From JANSWP01 sp041941305 (GTDB taxonomy: Bacteria > Bacteroidota > Bacteroidia > Chitinophagales > Saprospiraceae), in the NCBI GenBank assembly GCA_041941305.1, contig JBGTQJ010000068.1, forward strand, positions 1 to 48,142: a DNA stretch of 48,142 nucleotides, written 5' to 3'. Each line of letters begins with the position of its first letter. Positions within the stretch are counted from its first letter, which is position 1. Under the pieces are notes generated by a model. That model worked only from the letters and a program-made list of their open reading frames with translations, ran no database searches and had not been told where the DNA came from. Below, in pieces: positions 13,422 to 28,400 of the stretch. Position numbers and translations under genes: made by a program.

Positions 13422-16400
13422 TTATTGTCTAATAACCCAGCTTCCTGAGTTAGTCGTAATCGTTCCATTCCTGCCATTGCTAGGATCGTTGACCGAGGTT
13501 CCACTGCCCTCAGACATATTGAAATACAATTGAAGACCTGATTCATTGCCTTGCAATTGGGCATCCTTATTATTGGCGATATCACTGGTACTTCGGGCTA
13601 AACTCCAAATTCTTACTTCATCTATTTGCCCTGTGTAATTGGAACTGTCTTTATATCCTCCTATGGCAACATTATAATTTTTTTTGGTATCTATTTTATT
13701 TTTAGATCCAGTCTCTGTATAAGTTTCTATTTCCCCGTCTACATAAAGCTTGATTTTTTTGACTTTATTATTATTAACTGGAGCGACAACAGCAATGTGA
13801 TGCCAGTTGCCATCAGCGATATTGGTTGAACCTACTTTTTTATGAGTATTACTTCCAGATTTAAAGGCTAAAAAACCATCGCTGCTTATCATGACTCTAA
13901 ATTCTTTTAAGTCATCATCTTCTCCCCAACTGACAATTGTTTCATTAGTAGCGGTAGTCTTAATCCAGGCTTCAACTGTCCTTTTTCCTTTACCTAAAAC
14001 GCCATCATAAGTTGTCGAAACATAGGTATTTGTAGAGGCAAGGTCAATGGCAAAATTGACTTCCCACTTGTTATCTTCAATACTAGAATCCGGATTCAAT
14101 AAGGGTACATAATAACAATCAGCAATTTCCTTTTCCTTCAAAGTAGCTTGGTACTTATTGCCTTTTGCATCTTTAATGTAGATGATTCTATCTTTTAATT
14201 CATCTGTATCTAGTAGGTCAGGATTTGGCAAGGTAGTCGGTGAATTTGGAACTCCATTCGAGTAGCTAAACGATAACAAATTTCCGTTTTCTCTCAAATA
14301 CATTAATTCATCATCATCTTTATTCCAGATGGCTATTGTTAAACTGCTTGATAAATTTCCATTGCTAATTAACAAATCGTGATCATTGCCATTTTTTTGA
14401 AGATGGATGTAATCAGGTAAAGAGAGGTTTGGTAAATCATTCGCAGTGACTTCTATGAATGTACCTTGATTTAAGTCAGCCGCCTCATAATAGTTGCCAT
14501 CTGTTGTTTTGACCCAAATTTTTGTCAAATCATCTCCAACTTCTCCTGAGAAATTGGAGCATTCCATGGTGTTGTCATCTTCTTTGAATAGGTAGTTCCC
14601 AGTGATATTTTTATACTTTAAGTTTCCATTACTCTTCTCGGAATACAATTCCTCAATAGTGGTAATATCTCCAACAATCGAAGCCGTATTATTAGCAATA
14701 TTTACAGAATATGGTACAACAATGGGATGAAGCATTCCTACATAGTTGTTACCAGAATTATCAGAAAAAGTAGATCCTGGATTGTTGAAATTATAATACA
14801 GCTCCAATCCATCTTCGTTACCTAATAATTCCTGGCTAATGGTCGATTGGATTTCGGCTTGTGTTCGAGCAATATCCCAAATTCTCACTTCATCTAACTC
14901 ACCCTTCAATATAGAAGGGGAATTGGGATCTTGACCCACGAATACCTTACCGTCAGGGTCTGTATTTACAGGATTTTTCGAAGCGATACTGATAGTTTCT
15001 AGTTGACCATCAATGTAAAACTTAATTTCATCTACGGTTGGGTCATTGTCTGCATCCAGCACAATAGCAATATGATGCCATTTGTTATCATTCAATGGGG
15101 TTGTTCCAATAACCGTACCTTGCAACATAACTCTGAGCGCGCCAATCGGGTATTTATTATCACTGTTTAAAGTGACTCGCCACCATTTTCCTGAACCGCT
15201 ATTTTTTCCCCAGGACATTATCGTTTTGTTCAAGTTGGAAGTCTTAATCCAGGCTTCAATGGTCCTGCTATTGTTCCCGGTAATACCTGCATATTCAGTC
15301 GCAATAAAATTATTGGATGAATTAGAATAACTGGCATTAAAAGGAGCTGTTTCGAGAGGAAGCATTCCATCTCGATTGTTGCCAGCTTGATCTTCAATAG
15401 TTAATATAATATTGTCATTGAAATTGTAATACAACTCCAATCCTTCTTCGTCACCTGATAATTCCTGACTAATGTTTGAAAGAATTTCGGCTTGTGTTCT
15501 TGCCACAGACCAAATTCTCACTTCATCCATTTCCCCTTGAAAAATGTTCGGTACATTTCCATTTGGATAAGATCCTACAGTGACCTTAGCTCCTGCCATA
15601 GTATTCAATTCAGCAGCCTTTGTGCTTGTATAATTAGTTTCCATTCCATCTATATAAATTCTCACATCTTCAACATTCGGAGAACCATCATCTTCAAATA
15701 CAACTGCCACATGATGCCATTTGCCATCATTGATTTTTGTTCCCCCAATTTTATGTCCGTCTTTGACTTCAACTCTTAAACCGGTATTTATTATTATTAA
15801 ATCGATTCTGTTACCCGTGGAATTCTTACCCCAAGAAGTGATTATTCTATTATTAGCTGTAGTATTAATCCAGGCTTCAATAGTTCTATTTGTTGACCCT
15901 GTAATTCCTGCCCATTTGGTCGATATGTAATTATCAGAAGTATTTGAATAGACTGCATTGAAAGGGGCAGTGACCAATGGTTGTAAAATACCAGAATTTG
16001 AAGCGCTACTTTGATCTTCTACCAATGGAGAGGAACCTAAATTATTGAAATTGTAATATAGTTCCAAACCATCTTCGTCACCTGATAATTCCTGGCTGAT
16101 GGTCGATTGGATTTCGGCTTGGGTTCGAGCAATATCCCAAATTCTAACTTCATCTAACTCACCCTTCAATATAGAAGGGGAATTGGGATCTTGACCCACG
16201 AATACCTTACCGTCAGGGTCTGTATTTACAGGATTTTTCGAAGCGATATTGATAGTTTCTAGTTGACCATCAATGTAAAATTTGATTTCATCTACAGTAG
16301 GATTATTGTCTGCATCAAGCACTATTGCAATATGGTGCCATTTGTTATCATTCAATGGCGTTGTTCCAATAACCGTACCTGACAACATAACTCTGAGCGC

Positions 16401-19400
16401 GCCAATTGGATATTTATTATCACTATTTAAAGTGACTCGCCACCATTTACCTGAACCGCTATTTTTTCCCCAGGACATTATCGTTTTGTTCAAGTTGGAA
16501 GTTTTAATCCAGGCTTCAATGGTCCTGCTATTGTTCTCGGTAATACCAGTATATTCAGTCGCAATAAAGTTATTGGATGAATTAGAATAAGTAGCATTAA
16601 AAGGAGCTGTTTCGAGAGGAAGCATTCCATCTCGATCATTCCCAGTTTGATCTTCGATAGTTAATATAATATTGCCATTAAAATTGTAATACAACTCCAA
16701 TCCTTCTTCATCTCCTGATAATTCCTGGCTGATATTTGCTCGAATTTCGTCTAGTGTCAAAGCTCTATCCCAGATTCGCGTTTCGTCGAGTTCTCCTTTG
16801 AAAGGCAATTTATTTCCCTTTCTGGCACCAATATGGACGCTGCCAGCACCATCTGTATTAATGGACTTTGTATTGTCTTTCACATATTCTACTTCAAATC
16901 CATCAATATACATTTTCACGTCCATTAAGGTTGGATTAGTCACATCTTCAAGCACAACGGCAATATGATGCCACTGGTCATCATCAATGCGCTCAACACT
17001 TTGACGAAAGCCTCCATTGATGAAAATGGTCAATTTTCCATTACGCCAGGCAAATATCTCCCACGCTTTTCCGGAGGCTAAGGTTCCCCATGAAGCAATG
17101 GTTTGATGAGTGCTTGAAGATGATGTTTTAACCCATGTTTCAAAAGTTCGGCTGTTTTTGGCGGTAACCCCTTCCCAATCTGTTGCTATATAATTATTAG
17201 AAGTATTCGAATAGACTGCATTAAAAGGGGCGATCTTAGTTAATTGGAAAGTTTCTGGCAATACAAATTTATCTTCCAGACCAGTAACTGCGTTTGCAAC
17301 ATTCAGTACCACATAGGTACAATCATCAAAATCCTCAATTTCATAAGTGGAACCATCGGTTTTTTGTATATAAACCTTTACATCTTCTAAGTCGGAAACA
17401 TCTGTTATCGTAATTTCATTTAAATTATTTGTTTCGGTAACAATCTCTTCAGCAGTACCATTATTATAAATGACGATCTGTTTTTCTGTAGCTGATTTCT
17501 TTACCAACATTCTATTGTTGGCTTCATCCCAAATCGCAATGGTTAAATCATCTTCTATAGCCTCATTTTGATAGGCCAAATTCAACCCAATTCCAGTTCC
17601 AGCAGGACTCACTTTTAGGTATTCAGGAAAACTGCCGGAAAGGGTGCCGATGTCTTCTCTCAAAAAATAGGTGCTCAAATTTTCAATACCATAATTTCCA
17701 CCTGCAGTTGTTACAGACACTCCTTCTATCGGGGTATTTAAGGCAATTTCATTGGAAAAGTTTGGACACTTAATTTCATTCGTTACTGCGTCATAATATA
17801 TCCCAGCAGAGGCATCATAATAATCCATTTCACTTGAAGACCGTTGAACTGAAAGGGTTTGGATTGCAGTCAAATCTCCATCCAAAGTGTCGTCCACTAA
17901 GGTATATGCAGCATCTGTTCGGTATATCGTCCCCTTTCTTTCACTGCTTGATAAATTTTCAACCGTAATTCCAGATATTGTATTAAAATTGTAATACAAC
18001 TCCAGTCCCGCTTCATTTCCTGTAATTTCCTGATTAATCAATTCTCTAAGCTGAGCTGCGGTTTTTCTTGAATTCCAAATTCGAACTTCATCAACCAGTC
18101 CAGAAACAATTCTTGTGGGTGTTTCTCCGATTCTTGCACCGATAACCACATTGCCATTTCCGGTATCTAGCGTTCTATCGACTGGGCTCATAATAGAATT
18201 TCCATCTACAAAAATCTTCACCTTGGAATCTTCAAAAGTCAATGCAATATGATGCCATTCTTCATCTAAGAAATAACCGGAATGAATCGTTTGAGCCCCT
18301 CCACTGGCGAAGAACAAGATTTCTCCCTTATTAATCCTGATTCCAAAAGCTTGAGCAACTTCATCTTCTCCCCAATTAACGATATGTTGGTCAGCCCCCC
18401 CTGTGGCATCGTATTTATACCAAAACTCCAATGTTCGTTCAGAATTCCCAGAAATACCTGTGTAATTAGATTCTATATATTCAACCCCACTCAAACTGAA
18501 ATAATTATCAAAAACGCTAGTCGAATAAGTCGCTATAGTTGGTAATTCAAATTTTGATTCATCAACAGTAGTTTCTGTATCTGCCGTTAACAGAAGCATT
18601 TCACAATTGGAACTTAGATTATCAGCATTTAACTCAAATCGATAGGTTTTGTCTTGATTATCTTTAATGTAAATAACCTTATTATCTAAATTATCTAATC
18701 CCAATTCATTTAAGTTCTCTGAATCGGCAAAAATGCTTTCTGGGACTCCATTGTTATATGAAATTGTATTCTTTTCTGACACAGTTCGAAGGGATACGAT
18801 GCCATCCGTTCCATCCGATGTTTCATTCCACACCGCAATTTCAGTCATTGTATTCAACAAATCAGCAGGAATATTTTCCAAGGAAATACCAGTGCTACTC
18901 AACAAAGAACCAAGTTGCAAGTAGGAAGGCAATGCAACATTTGCTATTGGCGAAGTTGCCTGTTCAGTTAAATAAATCGCTCCCAAATCCTCCAGGGAAT
19001 AGTATAGATTACCTGATTTGATATGAACTTCGACGATATCCGTTTCAAAGTCCAGAGGCAATTCAGCACAACTAATGGATTGATTGCTGACATCATAAGC
19101 AAGGTCTAATGCCTTTGAATAGAAAATCTCTGTATCATCATTTTTGATAATATACAACTCGTCAATTCCATCTAAAACTTCTGAATTTCCTATCAGGGTT
19201 ATAGAAGTCTCATCTGCTGTGATTGAGTACTTATAAGCCGTAGCAGGTAATTCAAATTTCGAGTCATCCTGAGTAATTTCATTTGCATTATTCAATAAGA
19301 AATATGGACACTCAACTGTCAAGTCATAGTCTGATAAGTCGAATTGATAATCTTTATTTCTGAACCTTACAAAAATGGATTTGGTATCTAAATCATCAAT

Positions 19401-22400
19401 GGAAATGATATTGTTATTTGCGGCAATAGTTGGTGGCCATTGCATATCACCATAGTAATCAATCTTATTCAGGGTATTATTTTCGAAGTGGGCAAATATT
19501 TTACTTTGATTAACATCCCAAAGGGTCAAAATCATTTCCTCTGACATAGATGATTCTGGGAAACTAATTTCAATTCCGGATTCAGAACCAGCCAAGGAAT
19601 TCATTTCAAAATAGTCGGGAATGGTCAGGTTCTCAATCAAGGGTGCAGACTGTTCAGAGAAATAGGTATTGCTCGATTCAGTGAAACCAAAATATTGCGC
19701 TGGATTTCCTGTTGTATATTTCGTTTTAATCCATACTTCCTTAAAGTCATTTCCCAAATTCGTAGGTATTTCAACACAAGCCAATGAATTATCACTAATA
19801 TTAAATGAAAGCCCTAATTCAGAATTATAATATTCTTGGCTGTCGTCTGTCCTTACGATAAACATTTCTTCTATTTCATCGATTGGACCAGCCATCTCAT
19901 TGTTCACTATTGAGTAAAAACCAGAAAGGTCAGGTAGTGAAATTTGCTCGTAAGTAGCAGCAGGAACTTCCACAAAGTAAGGAAGATTTATATCGGATAA
20001 ATGATAATAGTTATTAGATGTTCCATCATTTGTCACGACCCATGCACTTGAAATATTTGCACCAAAATCAGCATCAATACTCGTAGCGAATGAGATTGAA
20101 CCTGTATTTCCATCAAACAAAACATTTTGCGATTTTGAGAAATACTCGACTGAATTATCTGCTCTTACAATTAGTACATCTGTTATGTTGTCAACTGTAT
20201 TCGAATAATCATAATCTCCATTTGTTAAATTCAACTTGGCATAATAAACTGTTTCCAAATCGAATTTTTCATCAGCAACACTTACTGCTTCATTTGGATT
20301 AAGCGGAATAAATACACACTCACCAGCTTCTAAGGAAATGGCATACTTCAAACCATCTAAAGCATTAGAAACATATAGGACTTTATTCTCCCAATTATCC
20401 AAAGTAAAGCCTTGTTCAATTTGCAATAATGGTAAGCTGGCAAATCCATTTTCATCATAAGCAATGGTGTAAAAATCAGTTCCAGTTTTTAGTCCCAATA
20501 ACTTTGGGTTGGTACTATCCGTTTCATCCCAAAGTGCATATGAAAGGTTATCCTCCAACTCATTAGATGAAGCACTTAATTCAAACCCAGTTATATTATT
20601 CAGTTCAGACAATTTTAAATACTCAGGCATTGAGAAAGAGGAAATATAATTGGATGTTGAACCTGATATAATTTCAAAAATGCCAATGGTTGCATCAGGA
20701 CCTAATGTCGTTGAATAGAACTCCCCTGTTGTGGTCTCCACATTCAACTCAATACCAGAAGGAAAATCTTTTATGTTCACATAGTCCAATACTTCTTCCA
20801 AAGCTGGCAAATCGTCACAATTGATAGTGATAACTCCATCAACCTTACTGATTCTTTGCTCATTCGAAGTCCAAAAAACGAACTTATCTATTCCAATTTC
20901 TTTTGCATAAATACTCTTGATTTCAATGTTTGGATTTCCAAACAGAGCATAATCATTGGCAGTAATAGAATATTCAGTTTTCTCCACTCTTAAGCAAATC
21001 AAATCATTGCTTGCCAAAGGAAAATAATTGTTCTCTCCTGATATACTTTCAGTTAAGTATGGAGTATTTTTTACAATTCCGTAATTCCCGTTTCCTGTTT
21101 GATCAATCAGGATATTTGTATTCATGGATCGTTCATCACCTTCATCAAAAGAATAGTGAACGATTAGTCCATTCAAATCCTCCTGTTGCCCTGTAAGGAA
21201 ATAGGTATGAATTTGTTCGGCTGAGAGCCTCTTATTCCAAATTTTCAAATCATCTAACTCCATATCACTCCCACCACCAATTATTAAGTTGTCGTTGAAA
21301 TCAAAAGTTTTATACTCACTTAATACAGAAACTTCCCTTCCATCTCTGTATAATCTTGCATATGATGAACTACCTCCTGTAATCACATAATAATGCCATT
21401 GGTTATCTCTTTCAAATCCCTGAGAAAAGCTAGTGCCTTCTACATTGAGATTGGTCCCACCTGAACTTGTTCCCACATTGATTGCGCCTTCTAATAATTC
21501 ACCAGAAGACTCACTTGGCCTTTTTGCCCAAAATTCAATACTAAAATCACTTGCTGAATTGGAATCTGTAAAACCAGGAACCAAGAAAGAACCATTTGAA
21601 CCATTTATTACATAATCCGTTTGTGAATCATAGGTAGCTTTCATATTAAACCATTCTGGAGCCTGACCCTCATCATAACTAATAAACCAATGTTCTGTAT
21701 CACAATCCGAAATTGAAGAAGAGTTAAATTCCCAGGTTTCGCCCATTCCATTTTCTAATTGAAGGTAAAATGTATAGGAAAAATTACCAGCCACATCAAC
21801 AGGAATCATAAAGAAATTATATAAGTCGGCTGACTTTATGATGCTTTCATCTATATTTCCATTCTCGTCAATACCAACCAAATCAACTCCGGGTGTACCA
21901 TAAGCCACCAGTCGATTCGAATTATTATCATAAATACCTAAAGTATAGTTTCCAAAATTGTCTGGATTATCCAGATTGAAATGCATATAATCCCACTCTT
22001 CATCAGAGTCGTAAAAGTCAGCATCTTGATTATTTACACTTTTATAGCTTTTCACCCTAACTCTGTTTCCATTAAACACTTCTGGTTTCCCATCCAAATC
22101 TGTAAATGCTGTAATCTCACTGTGAAAATGCTCCGCATAGAAATATCTATACCCTTGAATATGAACATATTCTGTATAAGCTTTGTAATAATCACCAACT
22201 GTTGAAGTTAAAACCTCCAGATGAGCTGGCATCTCCGTACATCCACTCGATATTACCTGTCCATTTGAAACTTCTATACGGTAAGTATCATATCCATCAT
22301 CATGATACCATATAATCGAAGGTTCTGAATAGTCTGGATTATCAGAAGAAATGATGTAAAAGTTCTTCAAAATTTCATCGTTGGGATTGTACAAAGTCAA

Positions 22401-25400
22401 TCCTTCGTCGCTTTCTTCCAAGGCTAAACCTGTCAAGATGGAACTGTATATCATTTCTGCTCTATCTACTTCTATCCATGCCGATTCAGGAGAAGCTTCC
22501 GCTATATATCCTGTTCGTTTATTTGCTGACAAGTCGTTGGCAAGGAAATGACCTGGTCCTTCATCAAAATTGTAAAAAGCTTCTAAGGATGATGAACTGA
22601 TGTCAATTCCTCCATCTTTATCTGAAGCGATTTCTGCCTCTGTTTTAGCTATATTCCAAATACTCAAATCATCAATCGCTCCATCAAAAGGTCCAATTTG
22701 TAAATTCGTACTTGGTACTGCATTCCCAGTCGTTTCAGAGTCAATCAAAAGCCCGTCCAAATACATCTTCAAGCCATCTGACGACGATTTCGTAATGGCT
22801 AAATGGTGCCAGATATAGGCTTCAGCAGTAGTAGCAAATCGGTGTGTCATTTGAACAAATTGACCGCCTGATATGTACTCGGAATATTCAAATTCAAATC
22901 CATTGCCTGTACCCTCAATTATTGCATAGTCTTGTTGCCCTTCATTTGTCCAGGAAAGTAAGGTGTTACTATCTCCAAAATCTTCAAAATTAACCCATGC
23001 TTGAATCGTGAATTCTTCGGGTAAATCAAAATGTTCAAGCACTACCTTCCCAGTTGCTTCCAAATTAATGGCAAAATTGCCTTCCGCATCAGAGGTATGC
23101 GGATCAGCTATCAAATTGGCATCGAAGGCATCAGGAGAAAATGAATTCAAAAAAGCATAATCCTGACAATCCACGGCTAAGTTTTCTGTTGTAAACTCCC
23201 AGCTTGCTTTATCTCCACCCGCTAATTCGATATATAAAGTATAGGAAGCATTCTCAACTAAGGTTAAAGGAATGGCAATCGCATTATCTTCAAAGTCATT
23301 TTGTTTGACTTCAGAGATGTAACCATTATCATCATAAGTTATGGTCAAATTGGATGAAGGATTTCGATATCCAATTAGTTTGTCCCCACTATAAACTGCA
23401 GCTACAAACTGCGTCGAACTTAATCCACCTAAAAAGTCAAAAGCAATTCCATTGTTATCTGTGCCTCCAATTTTGCCCAATTGAACAGCTTGAAAGATCG
23501 CCGGCACATCCACCCCTGAATAAGGTGTGAAATTTACTGTTTCAATACCAGAAGTGGAAGCAGCTTCATAATAGTCTCCATCAGCATTCTGCAAATAAGC
23601 TGTAAAACTGGTGATTTCACCAGCACTAAATATTTCCTCATAAGAGGATGGTAGCTCTGCACAAGTTACCTCGTTCCCAGAAACTAAAGCCGAAAACAAC
23701 TGCCCATCTCTCCACCAATAGGCTTGGGTTTCACTAGATGCTGAAATGGAATATTCCAAATAGAGTTCAGTGACTTCAGAAGCTCCATAGGTTGAAAAAA
23801 ACAATAAGTCATCATCCAAATCCTTCAATAATCCATAATCACCCGTAATGGCTGAATTATCAATTTGCTCCGGAATATCAGAATTGACCCATGCATTGGA
23901 GACGTCCATATCCATTAATATTCCAGTATATGTAGCGCCTACATTGTCCGTTAAGGTCCAGTCTCCAGGTCCATCGTTGAAATCATAATGCGCTTCCAGG
24001 TTTGAATGCGTCAAATCGATACCGTTAATTCTATCATCATTGATTTCTGCTCTGGTTTTTGCTGTGCTCCATACACTCAAATTATCAATTGCTCCATCTG
24101 TAGAACCCCCGATTCGAACTCTATCTGAAACCACCTTATAATTTGTGGAAGTGGATAGAACTTCCATTCCATCGACAAAAAGCTTGGTGTTATCAGAACT
24201 ACTCCCTGCGTCTTTTGTCATTGAGAAATAATGCCATCCGTTTTCCAATGATAGTTCAGCGGTAATTTGACTTGTTCCACCCGACTCCTTATAGTAAATC
24301 AATTGACTCAAACTTCCGTCCCATTTCAGTCCGGTACTTTCTACGCCATTTCCCCATGTAAGAATATTTGTCTCTTGATTCTCATTGTCAATTTTGATCC
24401 AGGCACTTATCGTAAAGGACTCGGGCTGATCCAAATCATCCAACCAAATAGATTCATCAGTACTATTATAGGCTATGGCATAATCTCCTGTTGTGGAAAT
24501 TGGTGTATCCGGATCGATTAGGTTATCCGAAATATTTATTCCATCATCACCCAAAAGCCATTGGTCAAATTTGCAACCATTAGCAAGCTCAGCAGTAGTA
24601 AACGCCCATTCAAAATCTAAACCATTTCCAAAGGTTCCATAAAGCGTATAATTTACATCATCAGATAAAACCATCGGCATTTCAACCAAACCATTAGAGG
24701 ATAAATCATACCTTCTAATTGGGTCATAACCATAGATGCCATAATCAATTCTTATATTCTTTTCATTGGATAAGTAAGCAATCAATTTCTCCTCATCATA
24801 TAAGGCGAGCTCTAAATCTGGCAATAATCCTTCATCGTGCACTTCCACCTGAAATCCAGCATCATTTCCATCAATTGGCATCAAACGAACAACCTTCATG
24901 ATTTCGGGAATCCCTCCAACAACCGGATTTAATTCAAAATACAATCGGTCACCTACTGAAGAAAAATTATATGAAAAATAATTTCCATTTTCATCTTTCA
25001 GATAAGCACTAAATGCTTCTATTTCCTCTTCAATCATCAAATTGTTATTGACAAATTTATAGTTGTTACAAGTCCAGTTTTCGATATTATCCAATCCCTC
25101 GTAAATCCCCTCCCTTTTAATCCACCATACTTCTTTTCCATTTTCAGTTTTTGTATGGTAACGAATGTATAATTCTTCAATTTCATTAACCAAATCATCA
25201 GTTAAGCCATACAAATAGAAATTTTTATAAGGGTCAAAATAAAGAGAATAATCAGCTGTAATTTGAGTTAAGTTCACCTGTTCTGGGATTTCTGCTTCTT
25301 CTTTTACAGTTTGCAAATCAATACCTGTTGGGATTACTGCCAGGCGATTAGACTCACTTTTATCCAATATTAAAGAAACACCGGGAACTTCATCAAATTT

Positions 25401-28400
25401 GTAATAGGCAACCAGGTTGGATGCAGTCACTTCAAAGCCTTCCACCCGATCTTCGTTGATTTGCTCAATTGTTTTTTCAATATCCCAAATACTCAGGTCA
25501 TTTAGATTTCCTTCCATTTGACCAATTACCAAACGGTCGCCTGTTGGTTGAATTGAAACCGTTTTTTCATTCAGCAAATATCCATCAATGTACAGTTTGA
25601 TTTGATTTTGAGCATTTTTTGTGATGGCAATATGGTGCCAGTCCGTCCCAAATTCTACCGATTCCAACAAGGATTCCTGGGTTCCGGAACTAGATTCTTT
25701 ATAATAAACGCCATAAGAAGATGTACCAGGAGGTTGCTTCCATTCAATTGAAGAAAAATCAGAATTAGAAGTGCTTTCCCAGGTAAATAAAGTATGGTCT
25801 GTTTCGGGATTGTCCAATTTTAGCCAAACTTCAATCGTCATTTCAGTAGATCTTGTCACCCCTTCCAAATAGATCGGAGCATCTGTGGAAGTTAAGTTCA
25901 GCGCATAATCTTTTCCATCTTCCAAATCCATGGAAGCAGGATCAAGGAATCGCTCATCTTCGATGTCCATCCCAAAGTCTGTTAACCAGATGTCGGCTTT
26001 ACAATTATTATTTAAATCAGCCCTGTTAAATGACCAGCTTGTACGTTCGTCATCACCTATTTTAGCATAAATAGTATATTCCTCCTGATTAGAACCAGGT
26101 ATTTCAAAAACCAAATTTGAAATTTTTGTTTGTTCTGTAATTGGAGATGTCCCACCTGAGTAATCATAGGTGACATTCTTTTGAGGAGAACTGTACACGA
26201 CCATTCTATCCAGGTCATCAAAAACGGTAAGAACAAAATTTTCTCCTAAACCGGATTCACTAAAGGAGAAACTTATTTCATCTGTAGCAGCATTCATAGC
26301 GGAAGCTTCAAACCTAATTGCTTTCATGACATCAGGCAAGCTACTGATAGAAGACAATTCAAAAAATTCCAAACCTGAAGCAGAAGCATCACTGATTCCA
26401 AAATAATTGCCATTCTCACTTTGAATGAAAGCGGTTAATTGGGTAATAGATGCATCAATCAAAATATCCCCCAATTCCGGAAGATTATCACAGGTGTAAG
26501 CTTGCGCCGTACCATTTACAGTGAGTAGCCCCTCGCCATCTGCCCACCATTTTTGTATCTGATCTCCGCTAGAAGTTGTATATCTCAAATACAATTGATC
26601 AATTTTGTCGATCAATCCTCCATTTTCAGCATATAATAAAAAATTAACCGAGTTGTCATTTATAATGGCGTATTGAGTAGAAATATTAGATAAGTCTAAA
26701 CCTTCTGAGCGACTGGACACCTGGCGAATATCACTGATATTATCCAAGTCTGCAACCAATCCCAAATTGCCGTTTGAGGAGCGGTCATACACCAGCCAGG
26801 AATCTGTTGCTTCATTAAAGGTATAATAACCCAAAAGCCCAGATTCCGAATCATCAATTCCTTGAAGGTAACTCTCTGTAATTTGCTGAGTACTTCTTGT
26901 TGGTTTCCAGAAAGTAAGTTCATCCATCTGGGCAGACATAGGTCCAATGCGTAATTTTTCTGTCAGTGGGCTTGTATTGATTATTTTACTACCTAAATCC
27001 TGACCGTCAATAAATACAGTCACTCGATTGTCTCCGTCTTTTGTCAAAGCAATATGATGCCACTCAGTTCCCAAATCTTCTTCTACCTCTATCATTTTAG
27101 TAGAACTTCCTTTAACTTCCCAAACTAGCTTTCCATCCGGATTCCAATTAAGCTGGCTATATTCCGTACCAGTAGGATTTTCCCAGGTAAGGATTTCGCT
27201 TAATTCAGAATCATTTTCCAATTTTAACCAAAATTCAAATGATTCTGCATCAGCTAGAGAAATGTGATCCAATCCAATTTTGGAAGCGTTTGTTAAACTA
27301 ACTGTGTAATCCTCTAGAGTCTCAGCAGGAGCAATCGTTACATTTTTTAGTTTCTCGGCTTCCTCTACGGTCGATAAATTGGCCAACCAAAAAGCATCTT
27401 TACAACTTTCGATAATATCAGAAGCTCCAAAACTCCAGGACTTACTTTCGTCTTCACTCAACTTAAAGTGAATTTCATACAAACCAGTTGCTTCAGTCGA
27501 AAATATCAAGTCATATCTAACAGTAGAGGCTTCCTGTACTCTGGTAATGGGTAAGTCCGTCATTGCATAATCGAAATACAAATTGGTTTCATTATTTCGA
27601 TAAGCTACAATTCTTTCAGAAGGGTCAAAAACGGCGATTTCAGAAAGGTCAATGAGTTCATTATCTGAAAAATTTACCGTTATTCCAGCCAAGTTATCGC
27701 CACTTTTCAGTGGTTTTAAACGAGCGGTTTTTAGTTCAACAGGCATTTCCGCAACCTCGACAAAACTGAAGCCTAAAGCAGTCGAAGAAGGATTGGTTAT
27801 CCGGAAATAGTTGTCATTTTTGGTTTTTAAGTAGGCCTCAAAATTGCTAGTAGCTTCAGCTGATAGTGCTTCCGCTATTACTGGTATATCAATGCAATCT
27901 AAACTTTCAGCCCCATCTATTATTTGGAAATATTGCCCATCAGCAGTCCACCACAACCAATCAGTCCCATTCTTAATCAACAATAATTCTTCAATATCAT
28001 CTTGCAAATTGGTAGAGGCTGCGTACAAACACAATGCACCGCTTTCGTTTTTCAACAGGCCATAATCTCCAGCAATTTCAGAAAGGTCAAATGCGGCAGG
28101 TTTATCTGAATTTTCCCATGCATCCTGAGGTGCCATATCCGCTATTACACCCAGGTTTCCATTTTGTGATTGGTCATACACTATCCAATTGTTAGAAACT
28201 CCATTGAAATCATAAAATGCCAATAAGTCTGAGTTCGATTTTTCAATGCCAGCCAGGTAACTTTCTAAAACTTCTCCCTGGTCTAATGCCTTTGAAAAAA
28301 TACTCAAATCGTCCATCAAACCAATCGTGGAAGCATCTACCGCACCTCCTATTATAATGGGTGACTCCAATGTAGTTGAATTGCTGGAAGCGTTGTATTT

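Larger units (their letters stand above)
14715..17231 (-). repeat. Four back-to-back LamG domains (14-17)
   Basis: The units begin at 17231, 16607, 15968 and 15347, each with APFNAxYSN(T/S)S. All carry R(T/N)xEAWIxT, WHH(I/V)AVV or WHHIAIV, (D/E)(E/V)(V/T)RIW and GLELYYNFN. Units 15 and 17 are nearly identical and 14 and 16 share their ends, so a LamG pair was duplicated with a 1,260-bp offset. There are no A-B modules between them. Confidence 0.9.

Noticed and set aside
18395..18401. G7 tract in LamG 13 as a second phase-variable site
   Set aside because: It is only seven bases, loss of one base leaves the frame open for tens of codons, and runs of this length can occur by chance.
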